Positions 1 through 6,691 of a stretch of 12,150 bases of DNA are shown one piece after another. A model generated the notes under the pieces. The model did no database searches, had not been told where the DNA came from, and worked only from the letters and a program-made list of their open reading frames with translations. The DNA comes from Candidatus Omnitrophota bacterium (GTDB taxonomy: Bacteria; Omnitrophota; Koll11; Gygaellales; Profunditerraquicolaceae): the NCBI GenBank assembly GCA_028719045.1, contig JAQULD010000045.1:1-12150 (forward strand). Reading direction: 5' to 3'. Numbering within the stretch: position 1 is the first letter of the stretch; every line of letters begins with the position of its first letter. The position numbers and the translations under genes were made by a program.

Positions 1-2951
1 TCGGAAAGCGTCTTTTCCCCTCCGGACAATAAAAGCACATTCTGTAATTTCTTTCCCGGAGGCCGGCAGATAATCTCGATACCGGATTCCAGGGGGTCAT
101 GTTCGTCTATCAGGTATACCTTGGCGTCTCCGCCGTTAAATAACAGCCTGAAATAGCCGCGAAATTCTTCGGCCACTTTTTCGAATGTCTCCACAAACAT
201 TTTCCTGGTTGTGCGGTTTATTTTGGAAATGGCTTCCTGTAGAGAAGCCTTTGCCGTAACCAGGTCTGTCTGCTGCTGAGTCAGAAAATCGTAGCGTTTT
301 TTCAACTCATCGTACTCTTCAATAGCCACTAAATTCACGTTTCCGTAAGAATCAAGTTTTGCCTTGAGGCTTTCAATCCCCTGGGCCAGCGTATTCTCGT
401 CTGTAGCGCCTGAAGCCAGCTTTTCCGTGTTATCCTGCCCGCCACCGGCTCCTTGATTATTATTTAATTCCTGGCTGTCCAAATCCACTTTGTAAGCCTG
501 AAGCATTCTATCCCGGATACTGGAGTATTTAAAATCCAGGTCTTTTTCCTCCATCTGCAGCGTGTATACCCTGTCTTTGACGCCGTTGAATTCCTTTTTT
601 TCCTCTTCTATCTTTCCCGCCGCGCCTTCTAATCCCAGAGCGATCTCTTCCAGCGCTTTTTCCGCTTCCTTCAGGCTGGAAACTCTTTGCTCAATATCTT
701 TTTTTGCCTGAGCTATTTGATTTTCCAGCTCGCGTATCTCCAATACAAGGCCGTCCTGCCTTCCAGAGTTCTCCCGGATCTTCTGGTCTAAATTCAGGAG
801 GCTTTCCCTGTTCTGGGCGCAGGTATCCTCAAGCATTTTCAAAGTGCTATCTTCGGAATTAAGGCGCCTGGTCCAGGCTTCCAATTCAGTTTTGATCTTA
901 GTCGCGGCTATCAGGATCTCTTCTTTAAGGTTAGCATTCAGATTGACTTTTTCCTGCTCGGTATGGATAAGCGTTTCCTGGGCCTTTTGCTCTTTTTCCA
1001 ATTCAGCGAAACCCGCCTCCAGAGAAGCTAACTTTGTTTCATGCCCCAAGATCTCAGTTTCCACATCGGAAATTTCCAAAAGGATTATTTCTTCCTCTTC
1101 TTTTATTTTCGTAAACTGCTCGAAAGCCGCCTGGTGGAAAGTCTTTTTATTATTTAAAGCTATTTCCTGCTCCTGGCTCTTGCCTCTTAGTTCTTCCAGC
1201 GACAGGTGCAATTCGCTCACATGTTTTTCTTTTTCCGCTTTGCTGTTATTTAAAACTATAAGCGCGTCTTCGATCTGTTTGATCTTTTCCGTCACTCTCT
1301 GCGTGTCAAGGTCTATAGGCTTTGCCTCTCCGGACAATTTAAGTTCCGCCCAGTCCTTTACCTTTATTACGAGGCCGCTGATTTTTTCCGCGGGCATCTT
1401 ATCCAGGTAAATAGTGGCGTTCATCGAGGTATCTATGCTTTCATACTGGGTTTTTAGTTTTTCCAGGAATTCCTTGTGCGATTCCAAAGCGGATTTCTGC
1501 CTCTCCAGGCTTTCCATATCGGAATCGATCTTATTTAAACAGGACTTTTCTTCGCCCAGAGTTTTGTCGAGTTCTGAAGTTTTTAAATTCAGGGCCTGCA
1601 GGCTTTCCTGCACAAGTTTTAATTCCGAATCAAGGGCGTTCAGGTTAGCCTCGACCGAAGACTTTTCTTCGCCCACTTTTATCTTCTCGATATCCAGCCT
1701 TTTTTTACGCGCCAGAAATATCTGTTTTTTGGAATTCAAATCAACGATCTCATTTTTCGCCTGGCTTGTCCTGGCCGCCAGGTCCATGATATTCCTTTTT
1801 GCCGCCGCTATCGCATCAACCGCGGCTTTAGTAGAAGCTATCAGCTCATTCAACTGGTTTTCTTTAGCCTGTAATAAAATTGATTTCTCTTCGACGTTTT
1901 TCTTTAATACGGTTTCTTCTTCCTTGAGCTTGTTTAATTTTTCCTCATCCTGTGCGAGCCTGTTCTTGGTCTGCTCGACCTGGGTTTCCAGGTATTTCCT
2001 GGAATTCTCCAGTTCCTTGATCCTTTCCTGGTTAAAATTCATGTGCTGGCTGTCCCTGGTAATATTGTTTTCCAGATTAAGGATCTCGTTTCTCGCGGAA
2101 GTTATGGCTGACTCCTTCAACCTCAAGTCCTGGCTGCGCTGTTCTAAACTCATTTCCTCTTCTTTGATTGTTTTCTGCAAGGCTTCTTCTTTTTCCCTTA
2201 ACGCGCAAAGCTGTTTTAAAATCTCTTCCTTCTGGATATAAAGGTTGTTTTTCTGCACGCAAGCCATGCTTATTTCTTTGGCTTTGAGCTCTTCGAAGAC
2301 TTCCTTGTACCTGCGCGCTTTGTTCGCCTGTCTTTCCAAATGGCCGATGGAACGCCTCACTTCATTAATGATGTCGCCTACGCGCAGCAGGTTCTGTTCG
2401 GTCTCATCCAGCTTTTTAAGCGCCTCTTTTTTCTGCGATTTGTATTTGGTAATGCCTGCCGCCTCGTCAAAAACGAGCCTTCTGTCCTCGGGCTTTGAGC
2501 TTAAGACCATGTCGATCTTCCCCTGGGGCACAAGCGAATAACTTTCCGCGCCTATGCCGGTGCCCATCAGTAATTCCAGGATATCCTTAAGACGGACGGT
2601 AGCTTTATTAAGCAGGTACTCGCTTTCCCCGGACCGGAAGATCCTGCGGGTGATCACCACCTCGTCATTCTCTACGGGGAAGAATTTGTTCCCGTTATCG
2701 AAAGTAAGGCTTACCTCCGCCAGCCCCAATGCCTCTTTATTATCGGTACCGTTAAAGATGACATCTTCCATCTGGGAGCCGCGCAGCGACTTAACGGACT
2801 GCTCTCCCAGGACCCACCTGATACTATCGAAGATATTGGACTTGCCGCAGCCATTCGGCCCGACAACAGCAGTTATTCCCGGCTCAAAATGCAGTGTGGT
2901 TTTTTCCATGAATGACTTAAATCCGACTATCTCTAATTTTTTAAAATACAT
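1..2951 (-). CDS. smc: Chromosome segregation ATPase SMC (C-terminus outside window), with a strongly reduced hinge
   Basis: SMC homodimers with ScpA/ScpB form the condensin that loads on and compacts the bacterial chromosome. The 983 residues visible start MYFKKLEIVGFKSF, with Walker A GPNGCGKSN at 31-39 and the Q-loop (Gln143) followed by a segment ending DEAAGI. Long charged heptad-like coil follows to about residue 503. A short non-coil stretch (about 504-550) is the only break before coil resumes, so a full hinge is absent. A Gly/Asn-rich linker lies near 825-835. The C-terminal head has NVNLVAIEEYDELKKRYDFL and the ABC signature LSGGEKTLS at 975-983, exactly at the window edge; Walker B lies beyond it. 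The signature serine is residue 976, against about 1090 in Bacillus SMC. The ATG at 2951 has AAAGGAG six bases upstream (2958-2964). The frame is open throughout. Confidence 0.97.
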   Translation of the reverse strand, partial: MYFKKLEIVGFKSFMEKTTLHFEPGITAVVGPNGCGKSNIFDSIRWVLGEQSVKSLRGSQMEDVIFNGTDNKEALGLAEVSLTFDNGNKFFPVENDEVVITRRIFRSGESEYLLNKATVRLKDILELLMGTGIGAESYSLVPQGKIDMVLSSKPEDRRLVFDEAAGITKYKSQKKEALKKLDETEQNLLRVGDIINEVRRSIGHLERQANKARRYKEVFEELKAKEISMACVQKNNLYIQKEEILKQLCALREKEEALQKTIKEEEMSLEQRSQDLRLKESAITSARNEILNLENNITRDSQHMNFNQERIKELENSRKYLETQVEQTKNRLAQDEEKLNKLKEEETVLKKNVEEKSILLQAKENQLNELIASTKAAVDAIAAAKRNIMDLAARTSQAKNEIVDLNSKKQIFLARKKRLDIEKIKVGEEKSSVEANLNALDSELKLVQESLQALNLKTSELDKTLGEEKSCLNKIDSDMESLERQKSALESHKEFLEKLKTQYESIDTSMNATIYLDKMPAEKISGLVIKVKDWAELKLSGEAKPIDLDTQRVTEKIKQIEDALIVLNNSKAEKEKHVSELHLSLEELRGKSQEQEIALNNKKTFHQAAFEQFTKIKEEEEIILLEISDVETEILGHETKLASLEAGFAELEKEQKAQETLIHTEQEKVNLNANLKEEILIAATKIKTELEAWTRRLNSEDSTLKMLEDTCAQNRESLLNLDQKIRENSGRQDGLVLEIRELENQIAQAKKDIEQRVSSLKEAEKALEEIALGLEGAAGKIEEEKKEFNGVKDRVYTLQMEEKDLDFKYSSIRDRMLQAYKVDLDSQELNNNQGAGGGQDNTEKLASGATDENTLAQGIESLKAKLDSYGNVNLVAIEEYDELKKRYDFLTQQQTDLVTAKASLQEAISKINRTTRKMFVETFEKVAEEFRGYFRLLFNGGDAKVYLIDEHDPLESGIEIICRPPGKKLQNVLLLSGGEKTLS

Positions 2952-2957
2952 GCGATT

Positions 2958-2976
2958 CTCCTTTCACAGAAAAGTG
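2958..2976 (-). promoter_or_regulatory. smc ribosome binding site within a short hairpin
   Basis: AAAGGAG (2958-2964) precedes the smc ATG. It can pair with CTTTTC just upstream (about 2968-2973) across a TGT loop, with one G-T wobble, and the stem may extend by a TCT/AGA step across a small bulge. Partial masking of the SD is possible. The SD is seen directly; the hairpin is an inspection-level fold only. Confidence 0.4.
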
Positions 2977-3025
2977 AGACACCAGCCATTCCACACCAGG
3001 CCGGATGTTTATAAATAAAATATTT

Positions 3026-3053
3026 ATTATACCGCGTTTATCTTTTTTTCCAA
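3026..3053 (-). promoter_or_regulatory. Candidate sigma-70 promoter for smc
   Basis: TTGGAA (3048-3053) and a perfect TATAAT (3026-3031) are separated by 16 bp on the minus strand, overlapping the last codons of the receiver gene. Transcription would start near 3019, giving a leader of about 68 nt for smc. The -35 box matches consensus at four of six positions. Read-through from the upstream gene is also possible. Confidence 0.4.
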
Positions 3054-3383
3054 TATTTCATTTGGGAGCGGCTTGGTCAGGATCTCTTTTGCCCCGAGCG
3101 CTATGCCCCTGGCCTCGATCTCCCTGTCGATTATACCCGTAACAAGATAAATTACAATATCGGGTTTTATCTTTTTTGCCTGCTCCAGGATATCGAGCCC
3201 CGAGGTATCGGTATCAAGCCTTATGTCGCAAAATACCACGTCGGGGGAATTCCTGCTTATCATATCGATCGCCTCCCGGGTATTTTTCGCGGTATCAACA
3301 ATATATTTCCTGCGCGAAAGATACGACTTTTGGAATTCGATCACATCAGGCTCATCATCGACAATCAATATTCTCAGGCTCAT
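3027..3383 (-). CDS. Single-domain response regulator (CheY-like receiver)
   Basis: A 118-residue protein consisting only of a receiver domain. Conserved residues are in place: acidic pocket Asp9/Asp10 in LIVDDEPDV, phospho-acceptor Asp53 in FCDIRL, switch Thr82 and Lys104 in LTKPL. There is no output domain, so a signal would pass by protein-protein contact, as in CheY or Spo0F. The ATG at 3383 lies 7 bp after the stop of the small HTH gene, so the two are very probably co-transcribed and may act together. No histidine kinase is in the window. The upstream sequence AATGAG gives only a weak SD, which suggests translational coupling. The receiver assignment is firm; partner and output are unknown. 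Confidence 0.93.
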   Translation of the reverse strand: MSLRILIVDDEPDVIEFQKSYLSRRKYIVDTAKNTREAIDMISRNSPDVVFCDIRLDTDTSGLDILEQAKKIKPDIVIYLVTGIIDREIEARGIALGAKEILTKPLPNEILEKKINAV

Positions 3384-3390
3384 CGTCTCA

Positions 3391-3570
3391 TTATCTTGCG
3401 TTCATTTGTTCAACCATCCAGGAGTCTATTCTTTCCTTCTGGAAACGCCATTGGCCCACGAGCTTTACCGCGGGGATCTTATTGTGTTTCAGCCAATCGT
3501 AAATAGTGCGACGGCTGACTTTTAGATAATTAGCTAAATCATCTATGGTCATTAAGGACTCCAGGTTCAT
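3391..3570 (-). CDS. Small excisionase-type helix-turn-helix DNA-binding protein
   Basis: A 59-residue protein starting MNLESLMTIDDLANYLKVS. It fits the excisionase/HTH_17 family (MerR-like winged HTH): LANYLKVSRRTIYDWLKHNKIP is the helix-turn-helix and VGQWRFQKERIDSWM the wing and last helix. Such proteins bind DNA as excisionases, AlpA-type activators or stand-alone regulators. The frame stays open back to an ATG at 3618, but a consensus promoter at 3596-3623 puts the transcript start near 3589. I therefore chose the ATG at 3570, which has only a weak AAAGAA ribosome binding site. No integrase or other phage gene is nearby, so a regulatory role is more likely than excision. The receiver gene follows after 7 bp. 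Five phased TGCA sites upstream are candidate targets for this or another regulator. Confidence 0.85.
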   Translation of the reverse strand: MNLESLMTIDDLANYLKVSRRTIYDWLKHNKIPAVKLVGQWRFQKERIDSWMVEQMNAR

Positions 3571-3595
3571 TGTATTTTCTTTATACATAAAATTA

Positions 3596-3623
3596 ATTAT
3601 AAACAAAAATAGTGACATGTCAA
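3596..3623 (-). promoter_or_regulatory. Fully consensus sigma-70 promoter for the HTH/receiver pair
   Basis: On the minus strand TTGACA (3618-3623) and TATAAT (3596-3601) are separated by 16 bp; both hexamers match consensus at all six positions. The predicted start of transcription is near 3589, about 19 nt upstream of the chosen HTH start codon. It also argues against the ATG at 3618 as the translation start, since that codon lies within the -35 box. Confidence 0.75.
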
Positions 3624-3641
3624 GTCAAAATATTACATTTA

Positions 3642-3698
3642 ATTGCACATATATGCAAACAAAGAATATGTATGCATAAATATGCAATAATATGCAGA
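3642..3698. promoter_or_regulatory. Phased TGCA repeat array, probable regulator-binding region
   Basis: The core TGCA occurs at 3644, 3654, 3673, 3683 and 3693, steps of 10, 19, 10 and 10 bp. Four copies are the hexamer TATGCA (3652, 3671, 3681, 3691); one lies in the 8-bp palindrome TATGCATA (3671-3678). One or two helical turns between copies would put them on one face of the DNA. The array begins about 20 bp upstream of the -35 box, at about -55 to -105 from the predicted start, where an activator or cooperative repressor could bind. AT-richness makes some TGCA matches cheap, but the spacing is striking. Confidence 0.5.
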
Positions 3699-3762
3699 TT
3701 TTATACAGTTTAATTCAAAATTTTAGTTATTTTAGGATTAATTAAGGGAATTTAGATGGGGT

Positions 3763-4113
3763 TTATCTACGGTTTTGGAGGGATCTTAGAACCAAGGGGA
3801 TAGGCTTTAGATCCGCTTCTTCGAGGCAGATCCCTATCCTGTACTTGTTATGCTCGATCAAAGTATGCCAGACTACCTTGCCTTTTGCTTCTATAAGTTC
3901 GCCGTTATCCGGCATGCAAAGCCAGATATCTAAAGTAGCTCCCGGCGTAAGCTCCTCATGGGTGATCACACCTACGCCTTTTACGCTTATATCGCTGGTC
4001 CGCGCGGAAATGTTTTTTTCCGCATTGACCTTTAAGTCTTCGCCGTATTCCAAAGAAATGCATACGGGAAACCTTACAAAACGCCTTCGGTCTTTAAGCT
4101 CCCATTCTTTCAT
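3763..4113 (-). CDS. PilZ domain protein (putative c-di-GMP receptor), downstream of etfA
   Basis: A 116-residue single-domain PilZ protein. The N-terminal arginine motif RxxxR is Arg10-Arg14 in DRRRFVRFPV, and the second motif DxSxxG is Asp41-Gly46 in SDISVKGVGV. Strands such as TLDIWLCMP, AKGKVVWHT and YRIGICLEE complete the barrel. PilZ proteins with both motifs usually bind cyclic di-GMP and relay it to a partner by contact. It lies 137 bp after etfA and 192 bp before the next gene, so it is probably its own unit. No good SD precedes the ATG at 4113; an AGGAG sits about 30 nt upstream with no start codon suitably placed. It shares the PilZ fold with the protein at 6280-6636 but little else, so a recent duplication is unlikely. 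Confidence 0.88.
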   Translation of the reverse strand: MKEWELKDRRRFVRFPVCISLEYGEDLKVNAEKNISARTSDISVKGVGVITHEELTPGATLDIWLCMPDNGELIEAKGKVVWHTLIEHNKYRIGICLEEADLKPIPLVLRSLQNRR

Positions 4114-4165
4114 AATTTTGTTATTTTAAATGGTTACGGTTAACTCTCCTAGACATCCGTAATTA

Positions 4166-4194
4166 AATATGCTACATAAATTAAAGTAATTCAA
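4166..4194 (-). promoter_or_regulatory. Candidate promoter for the PilZ gene at 3763-4113
   Basis: TTGAAT (4189-4194) and CATATT (4166-4171) are 17 bp apart on the minus strand, each matching consensus at four of six positions. The start would be near 4159, leaving a leader of about 45 nt. AT-rich background weakens the call. Confidence 0.3.
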
Positions 4195-4211
4195 GGGTAT
4201 TTTTTGTATCC

Positions 4212-4229
4212 CAAGAAAGCGCTTTCTTG
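4212..4229. promoter_or_regulatory. 18-bp perfect palindrome with LacI-family-like operator core
   Basis: CAAGAAAGCGCTTTCTTG is a perfect inverted repeat 21 bp beyond the etfA stop. Its core GAAAGCGCTTTC matches the centre of operators used by LacI/GalR-family regulators such as CcpA cre sites. The centre lies about 61 bp upstream of the predicted start for the next PilZ gene, a common activator position. It could instead fold in RNA as a hairpin ending the etf transcript, but no U-run follows on the minus strand. Confidence 0.45.
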
Positions 4230-4250
4230 AGGCTTATAACTTTAGTTTGA

Positions 4251-5453
4251 TTATTTCCTGAGGACTTCCTTGAATTTCTTAGTGAGGGCGGGGACAATCT
4301 GGAAGACATCGCCTACAATACCGTAAGTCGCTACTTTAAATATGGGGGCGTCGGGGTCTTTGTTAATGGCAATAATTATCTTTGAGGACTGCATACCCAC
4401 TAAATGCTGGATCTGTCCTGATATGCCGCAGGCAATGTATATTTTCGGGGAAACGGTCCTTCCTGTCTGTCCTACCTGGTGGGAATAAGGCATCCATCCC
4501 GCATCCACCGCCGCGCGCGAAGAACCTACCGCTCCGCCCAGGACTTTAGCGAGCTCCTCCAGCATCTTGAAATTTTCCGGCCCGGCCAGGCCGCGGCCTC
4601 CGGACACGATGATATCCGCTTCGGACAAATTGACCGTGGACTCCACTTCCTCAATAATGTCCAGCAGTTTAGTGCGGCTGGCGATTATCCCGCCGTCGAA
4701 ATTCTCGCGGATAATTTTACCTTTCCTTTTCATATCGGACTGGCTCTCCGGGAAAACCTTATGGCGGACAGTAGCCATCTGCGGCCTGTAATTAGGGGAA
4801 ACTATCGTTGCCATGATGTTTCCGCCGAACGCGGGCCTGGTCTGTAAAAGTATTTTTTTCAAAGGGTCTATCGCAAGTCCGGTGCAGTCAGCGGTCAATC
4901 CACAATAGATCCTGACCGCGACCCTCGATATCAATGACCTGCCCATAGACGTTGCCCCGCAGAGCAGTATTTCCGGTTTGTATTTCTTGATAAGTTCTAC
5001 CAGTATGTTCGTATAAGGCTCATCCAGGTAATTCGCCAATTCCCTTTTCTCGACAACGTAAACTTTGTCGGCTCCGCGCCAGATAAGTTCCTGTATTTCC
5101 TCTTCCAGGCGCTCGCCTATAAGCACCGCGGAAACGTCCGTCCCTAAGTCTTTTGCCAATTCAGAGGCTTTCCCGAGTAATTCGTAAACCACCGACTGGA
5201 CTTTGCCTTTTTTCTGTTCCGCGAATACCCATACCCCTTTGTAACCGCTTATATCGGGCTTATCCGTTTTATCCTGTGTTTTATCCAGCGTTATCGCCTT
5301 GAATTTACATATATCCACACAGGCGCCGCAAAGATTGCATTTATTCAAATCTATGGTCGCCTTTTTATCCATGATGCGGATAGCGTCAAAAGGGCAGACT
5401 TTCACGCACATAGTGCAGCCCGTGCATTTCTGTATAATAACTTGTATTGGCAT
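4251..5453 (-). CDS. etfA: Electron transfer flavoprotein alpha subunit with N-terminal 2[4Fe-4S] ferredoxin domain
   Basis: A 400-residue EtfA with an added ferredoxin module. Eight cysteines fit two CxxCxxCxxxC clusters: Cys10, 13, 16, 20 and Cys39, 42, 45, 49. A linker (about 57-68) leads into the alpha-subunit nucleotide-fold domain, and the C-terminal FAD domain (about 276-400) contains SGGRGLAG (284-291), Arg313, DAGWMPYSHQVGQTG and GISGQIQHLVGM. Such ferredoxin-EtfA fusions occur in A. woodii CarE and LctC, where the ETF bifurcates electrons between ferredoxin and a flavoprotein partner. It follows etfB by 19 bp and pairs with it. The SD is weak, so coupling to etfB translation is likely. 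EtfA identity is certain; redox direction and physiological donor are inferred. Confidence 0.97.
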   Translation of the reverse strand: MPIQVIIQKCTGCTMCVKVCPFDAIRIMDKKATIDLNKCNLCGACVDICKFKAITLDKTQDKTDKPDISGYKGVWVFAEQKKGKVQSVVYELLGKASELAKDLGTDVSAVLIGERLEEEIQELIWRGADKVYVVEKRELANYLDEPYTNILVELIKKYKPEILLCGATSMGRSLISRVAVRIYCGLTADCTGLAIDPLKKILLQTRPAFGGNIMATIVSPNYRPQMATVRHKVFPESQSDMKRKGKIIRENFDGGIIASRTKLLDIIEEVESTVNLSEADIIVSGGRGLAGPENFKMLEELAKVLGGAVGSSRAAVDAGWMPYSHQVGQTGRTVSPKIYIACGISGQIQHLVGMQSSKIIIAINKDPDAPIFKVATYGIVGDVFQIVPALTKKFKEVLRK

Positions 5454-5472
5454 AGTTCTATTTAGAGGTTAC

Positions 5473-6255
5473 TTAGGTTACTTCGTTTTTAACCAATTCT
5501 ACCAGCTTTTCCACTATTTCAGCCGGCTCTCCACCGAGCATTTGCCCGCCCGTTCTGGGGACAGGAGTAAAGATCTTTACCACCTGGGTCGGCGAGCCTG
5601 TAAGCCCCAGGAATTTAGCCTCGCCTGCGATATCTTTAGAGGTCCAATGGCTTATCTTTGCCTGCTTTGCCTTCATCATGCCTTTTAAGGAAGGTATTCT
5701 CGGCTCGTTTATTTCCTTGACCACGCTGATCAGCACCGGAAGAGGCGCCCCGATGATTTCAAAGCCCTCCTCGGTCATCCTTTCAACGCGGCAATACCCG
5801 TCTTTAATTTCTTCTATTTTTTTTACGTAGGTAACCTGCGGCAAATCAAGATGCGCGGAGATGCCGGGGCCAACCTGCGCGGTGTCGCCGTCAGAAGCCT
5901 GCTTGCCGCAGAGGATAATATCGAACGCGCCGGCTTTCCTGATCGCCTGCGAAAGAGTATAACTGGTAGCCCAGGTATCGCTCCCGGCAAAAGCCCGGTC
6001 GGAAACCAATACCCCCTCATCTATCCCCATAGCTATCGCGTCGCGCAAAGCCTGCTCTGCCTGCGGCGGACCCATGGTTATTGCCGTGACCTTGCCGCCG
6101 AATTTCTCTTTGAGGCGGACGGCTTCTTCTATCGCGTACATATCAAAAGGATTTATGACCGATTTTACCCCTTCCCGGATCAGGGTATTTGTTTCCGGAT
6201 TGATCCTGACATCGGTTGTTTCAGGGACCTGTTTTATGCAGACAATTATGTTCAT
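5473..6255 (-). CDS. etfB: Electron transfer flavoprotein beta subunit, bifurcating-type nucleotide loop
   Basis: A 260-residue EtfB, typical length. The family signature EINEPRIPSLKGMMKAK is at 181-197 and the nucleotide-binding segment GKQASDGDTAQVGP at 117-130. In classical mitochondrial-type ETF this loop binds AMP, whereas the DGDTAQVGP form is typical of ETFs that hold a second, bifurcating FAD in the beta subunit. The protein forms a soluble cytoplasmic heterodimer with EtfA, encoded 19 bp downstream. The upstream PilZ gene ends 24 bp before the start. A clear AAGGAAA (6262-6268) precedes the ATG at 6255. EtfB identity is very secure; bifurcating function is inferred from the loop and the ferredoxin-fused partner. 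Confidence 0.96.
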   Translation of the reverse strand: MNIIVCIKQVPETTDVRINPETNTLIREGVKSVINPFDMYAIEEAVRLKEKFGGKVTAITMGPPQAEQALRDAIAMGIDEGVLVSDRAFAGSDTWATSYTLSQAIRKAGAFDIILCGKQASDGDTAQVGPGISAHLDLPQVTYVKKIEEIKDGYCRVERMTEEGFEIIGAPLPVLISVVKEINEPRIPSLKGMMKAKQAKISHWTSKDIAGEAKFLGLTGSPTQVVKIFTPVPRTGGQMLGGEPAEIVEKLVELVKNEVT

Positions 6256-6261
6256 CCGTTA

Positions 6262-6268
6262 TTTCCTT
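6262..6268 (-). promoter_or_regulatory. etfB ribosome binding site
   Basis: AAGGAAA on the minus strand, 6 bases upstream of the etfB ATG. It supports separate translation of etfB within the operon. Confidence 0.6.
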
Positions 6269-6279
6269 CTCTTGCCTAT

Positions 6280-6636
6280 TTAACCCAAATGATAAAGCAT
6301 GTACTTGTCGAGCTCGCTTAAGCTTTTATCGTTTATTTCCGTAAACTCAACCCCGGCGTCGTATCTTTTCTTGGAGGCGTCGCCTATGGTAAATTCCTTG
6401 ACCCAGGTCACCCTGCCCGCCGCCTTTATCGCTTCTTTTTTCCCGGGCAGGTAAATATTCAAATCTATGATATCGTTTTCTTTGAGCTGCTCATAACCGA
6501 CAAAACAGATGCCGCCTTTGCTGATATTCCTGGTCACAGTCAGCATCTCTTGCTTTGCGGAATCGCGTTTCTGATAAGTTACATCGACTAAAATGTTAAG
6601 CCGGGCGAATTTTCTTCTGTCTTCGGGTTTATTCAT
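6280..6636 (-). CDS. PilZ domain protein inside the acyl-CoA dehydrogenase/ETF operon
   Basis: A 118-residue single-domain PilZ protein. Motifs are RxxxR at Arg8-Arg12 in EDRRKFARL and NxSxxG at Asn37-Gly42 in RNISKGGICF, followed by the barrel strands IIDLNIYLPG, KAAGRVTWVKE and YDAGVEFTE. Retention of both motifs predicts cyclic di-GMP binding. There is no other domain, so it would act through a partner. It sits between the acyl-CoA dehydrogenase gene (55 bp upstream) and etfB (24 bp downstream), same strand, so it is almost certainly in the operon. An ideal AAAGGAG lies in the loop of a perfect hairpin just before the ATG at 6636. PilZ identity is secure; a link to electron transfer is inferred from position alone. 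Confidence 0.92.
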   Translation of the reverse strand: MNKPEDRRKFARLNILVDVTYQKRDSAKQEMLTVTRNISKGGICFVGYEQLKENDIIDLNIYLPGKKEAIKAAGRVTWVKEFTIGDASKKRYDAGVEFTEINDKSLSELDKYMLYHLG

Positions 6637-6658
6637 TTTGCGCTCCTTTGCCGCAAAA
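6636..6658 (-). promoter_or_regulatory. Hairpin presenting the PilZ Shine-Dalgarno in its loop
   Basis: On the minus strand TTTTGCG (6652-6658) and CGCAAAA (6636-6642) form a perfect 7-bp stem around a 9-base loop holding AAAGGAG (6643-6649). The stem ends at the A of the PilZ ATG. Such a fold would display the SD and set its spacing, or be a target for a binding protein. Confidence 0.5.
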
Positions 6659-6691
6659 AAAACAAAACTCCAAGGGCCTCTCCCGCAGCTT

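Noticed and set aside
2979..2999. Direct repeat ACACCAG at 2979 and 2993 between smc and the receiver gene.
   Set aside because: Two 7-bp copies in a short spacer are not enough to argue for a binding site.
844..3018. Several long open frames on the plus strand opposite smc (up to about 275 codons).
   Set aside because: They are rich in Ser, Phe and Leu, match no family, have no SD, and lie exactly antisense to the highly charged coiled coil of SMC, whose codon bias creates such frames.
3391..3570. The excisionase-like HTH gene as a sign of a prophage or integrative element.
   Set aside because: No integrase, att repeat, transposase or phage gene is present, and flanking genes are housekeeping or regulatory.
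3571..3618. ATG at 3618 as the HTH protein start, adding MSLFLFIINF as a hydrophobic N-terminus.
   Set aside because: The segment is the promoter: the ATG lies inside the -35 box and the -10 box is downstream of it. No SD is present.
5456..5490. Tandem GGTTACTT copies between etfB and etfA as a regulatory repeat.
   Set aside because: Two short copies partly within the etfB coding end; chance similarity is likely.
6655..6691. T-rich tract on the minus strand after the acyl-CoA dehydrogenase as an intrinsic terminator.
   Set aside because: Only a GGG/CCC stem can be drawn before the tract, too weak, and downstream genes clearly continue the operon.
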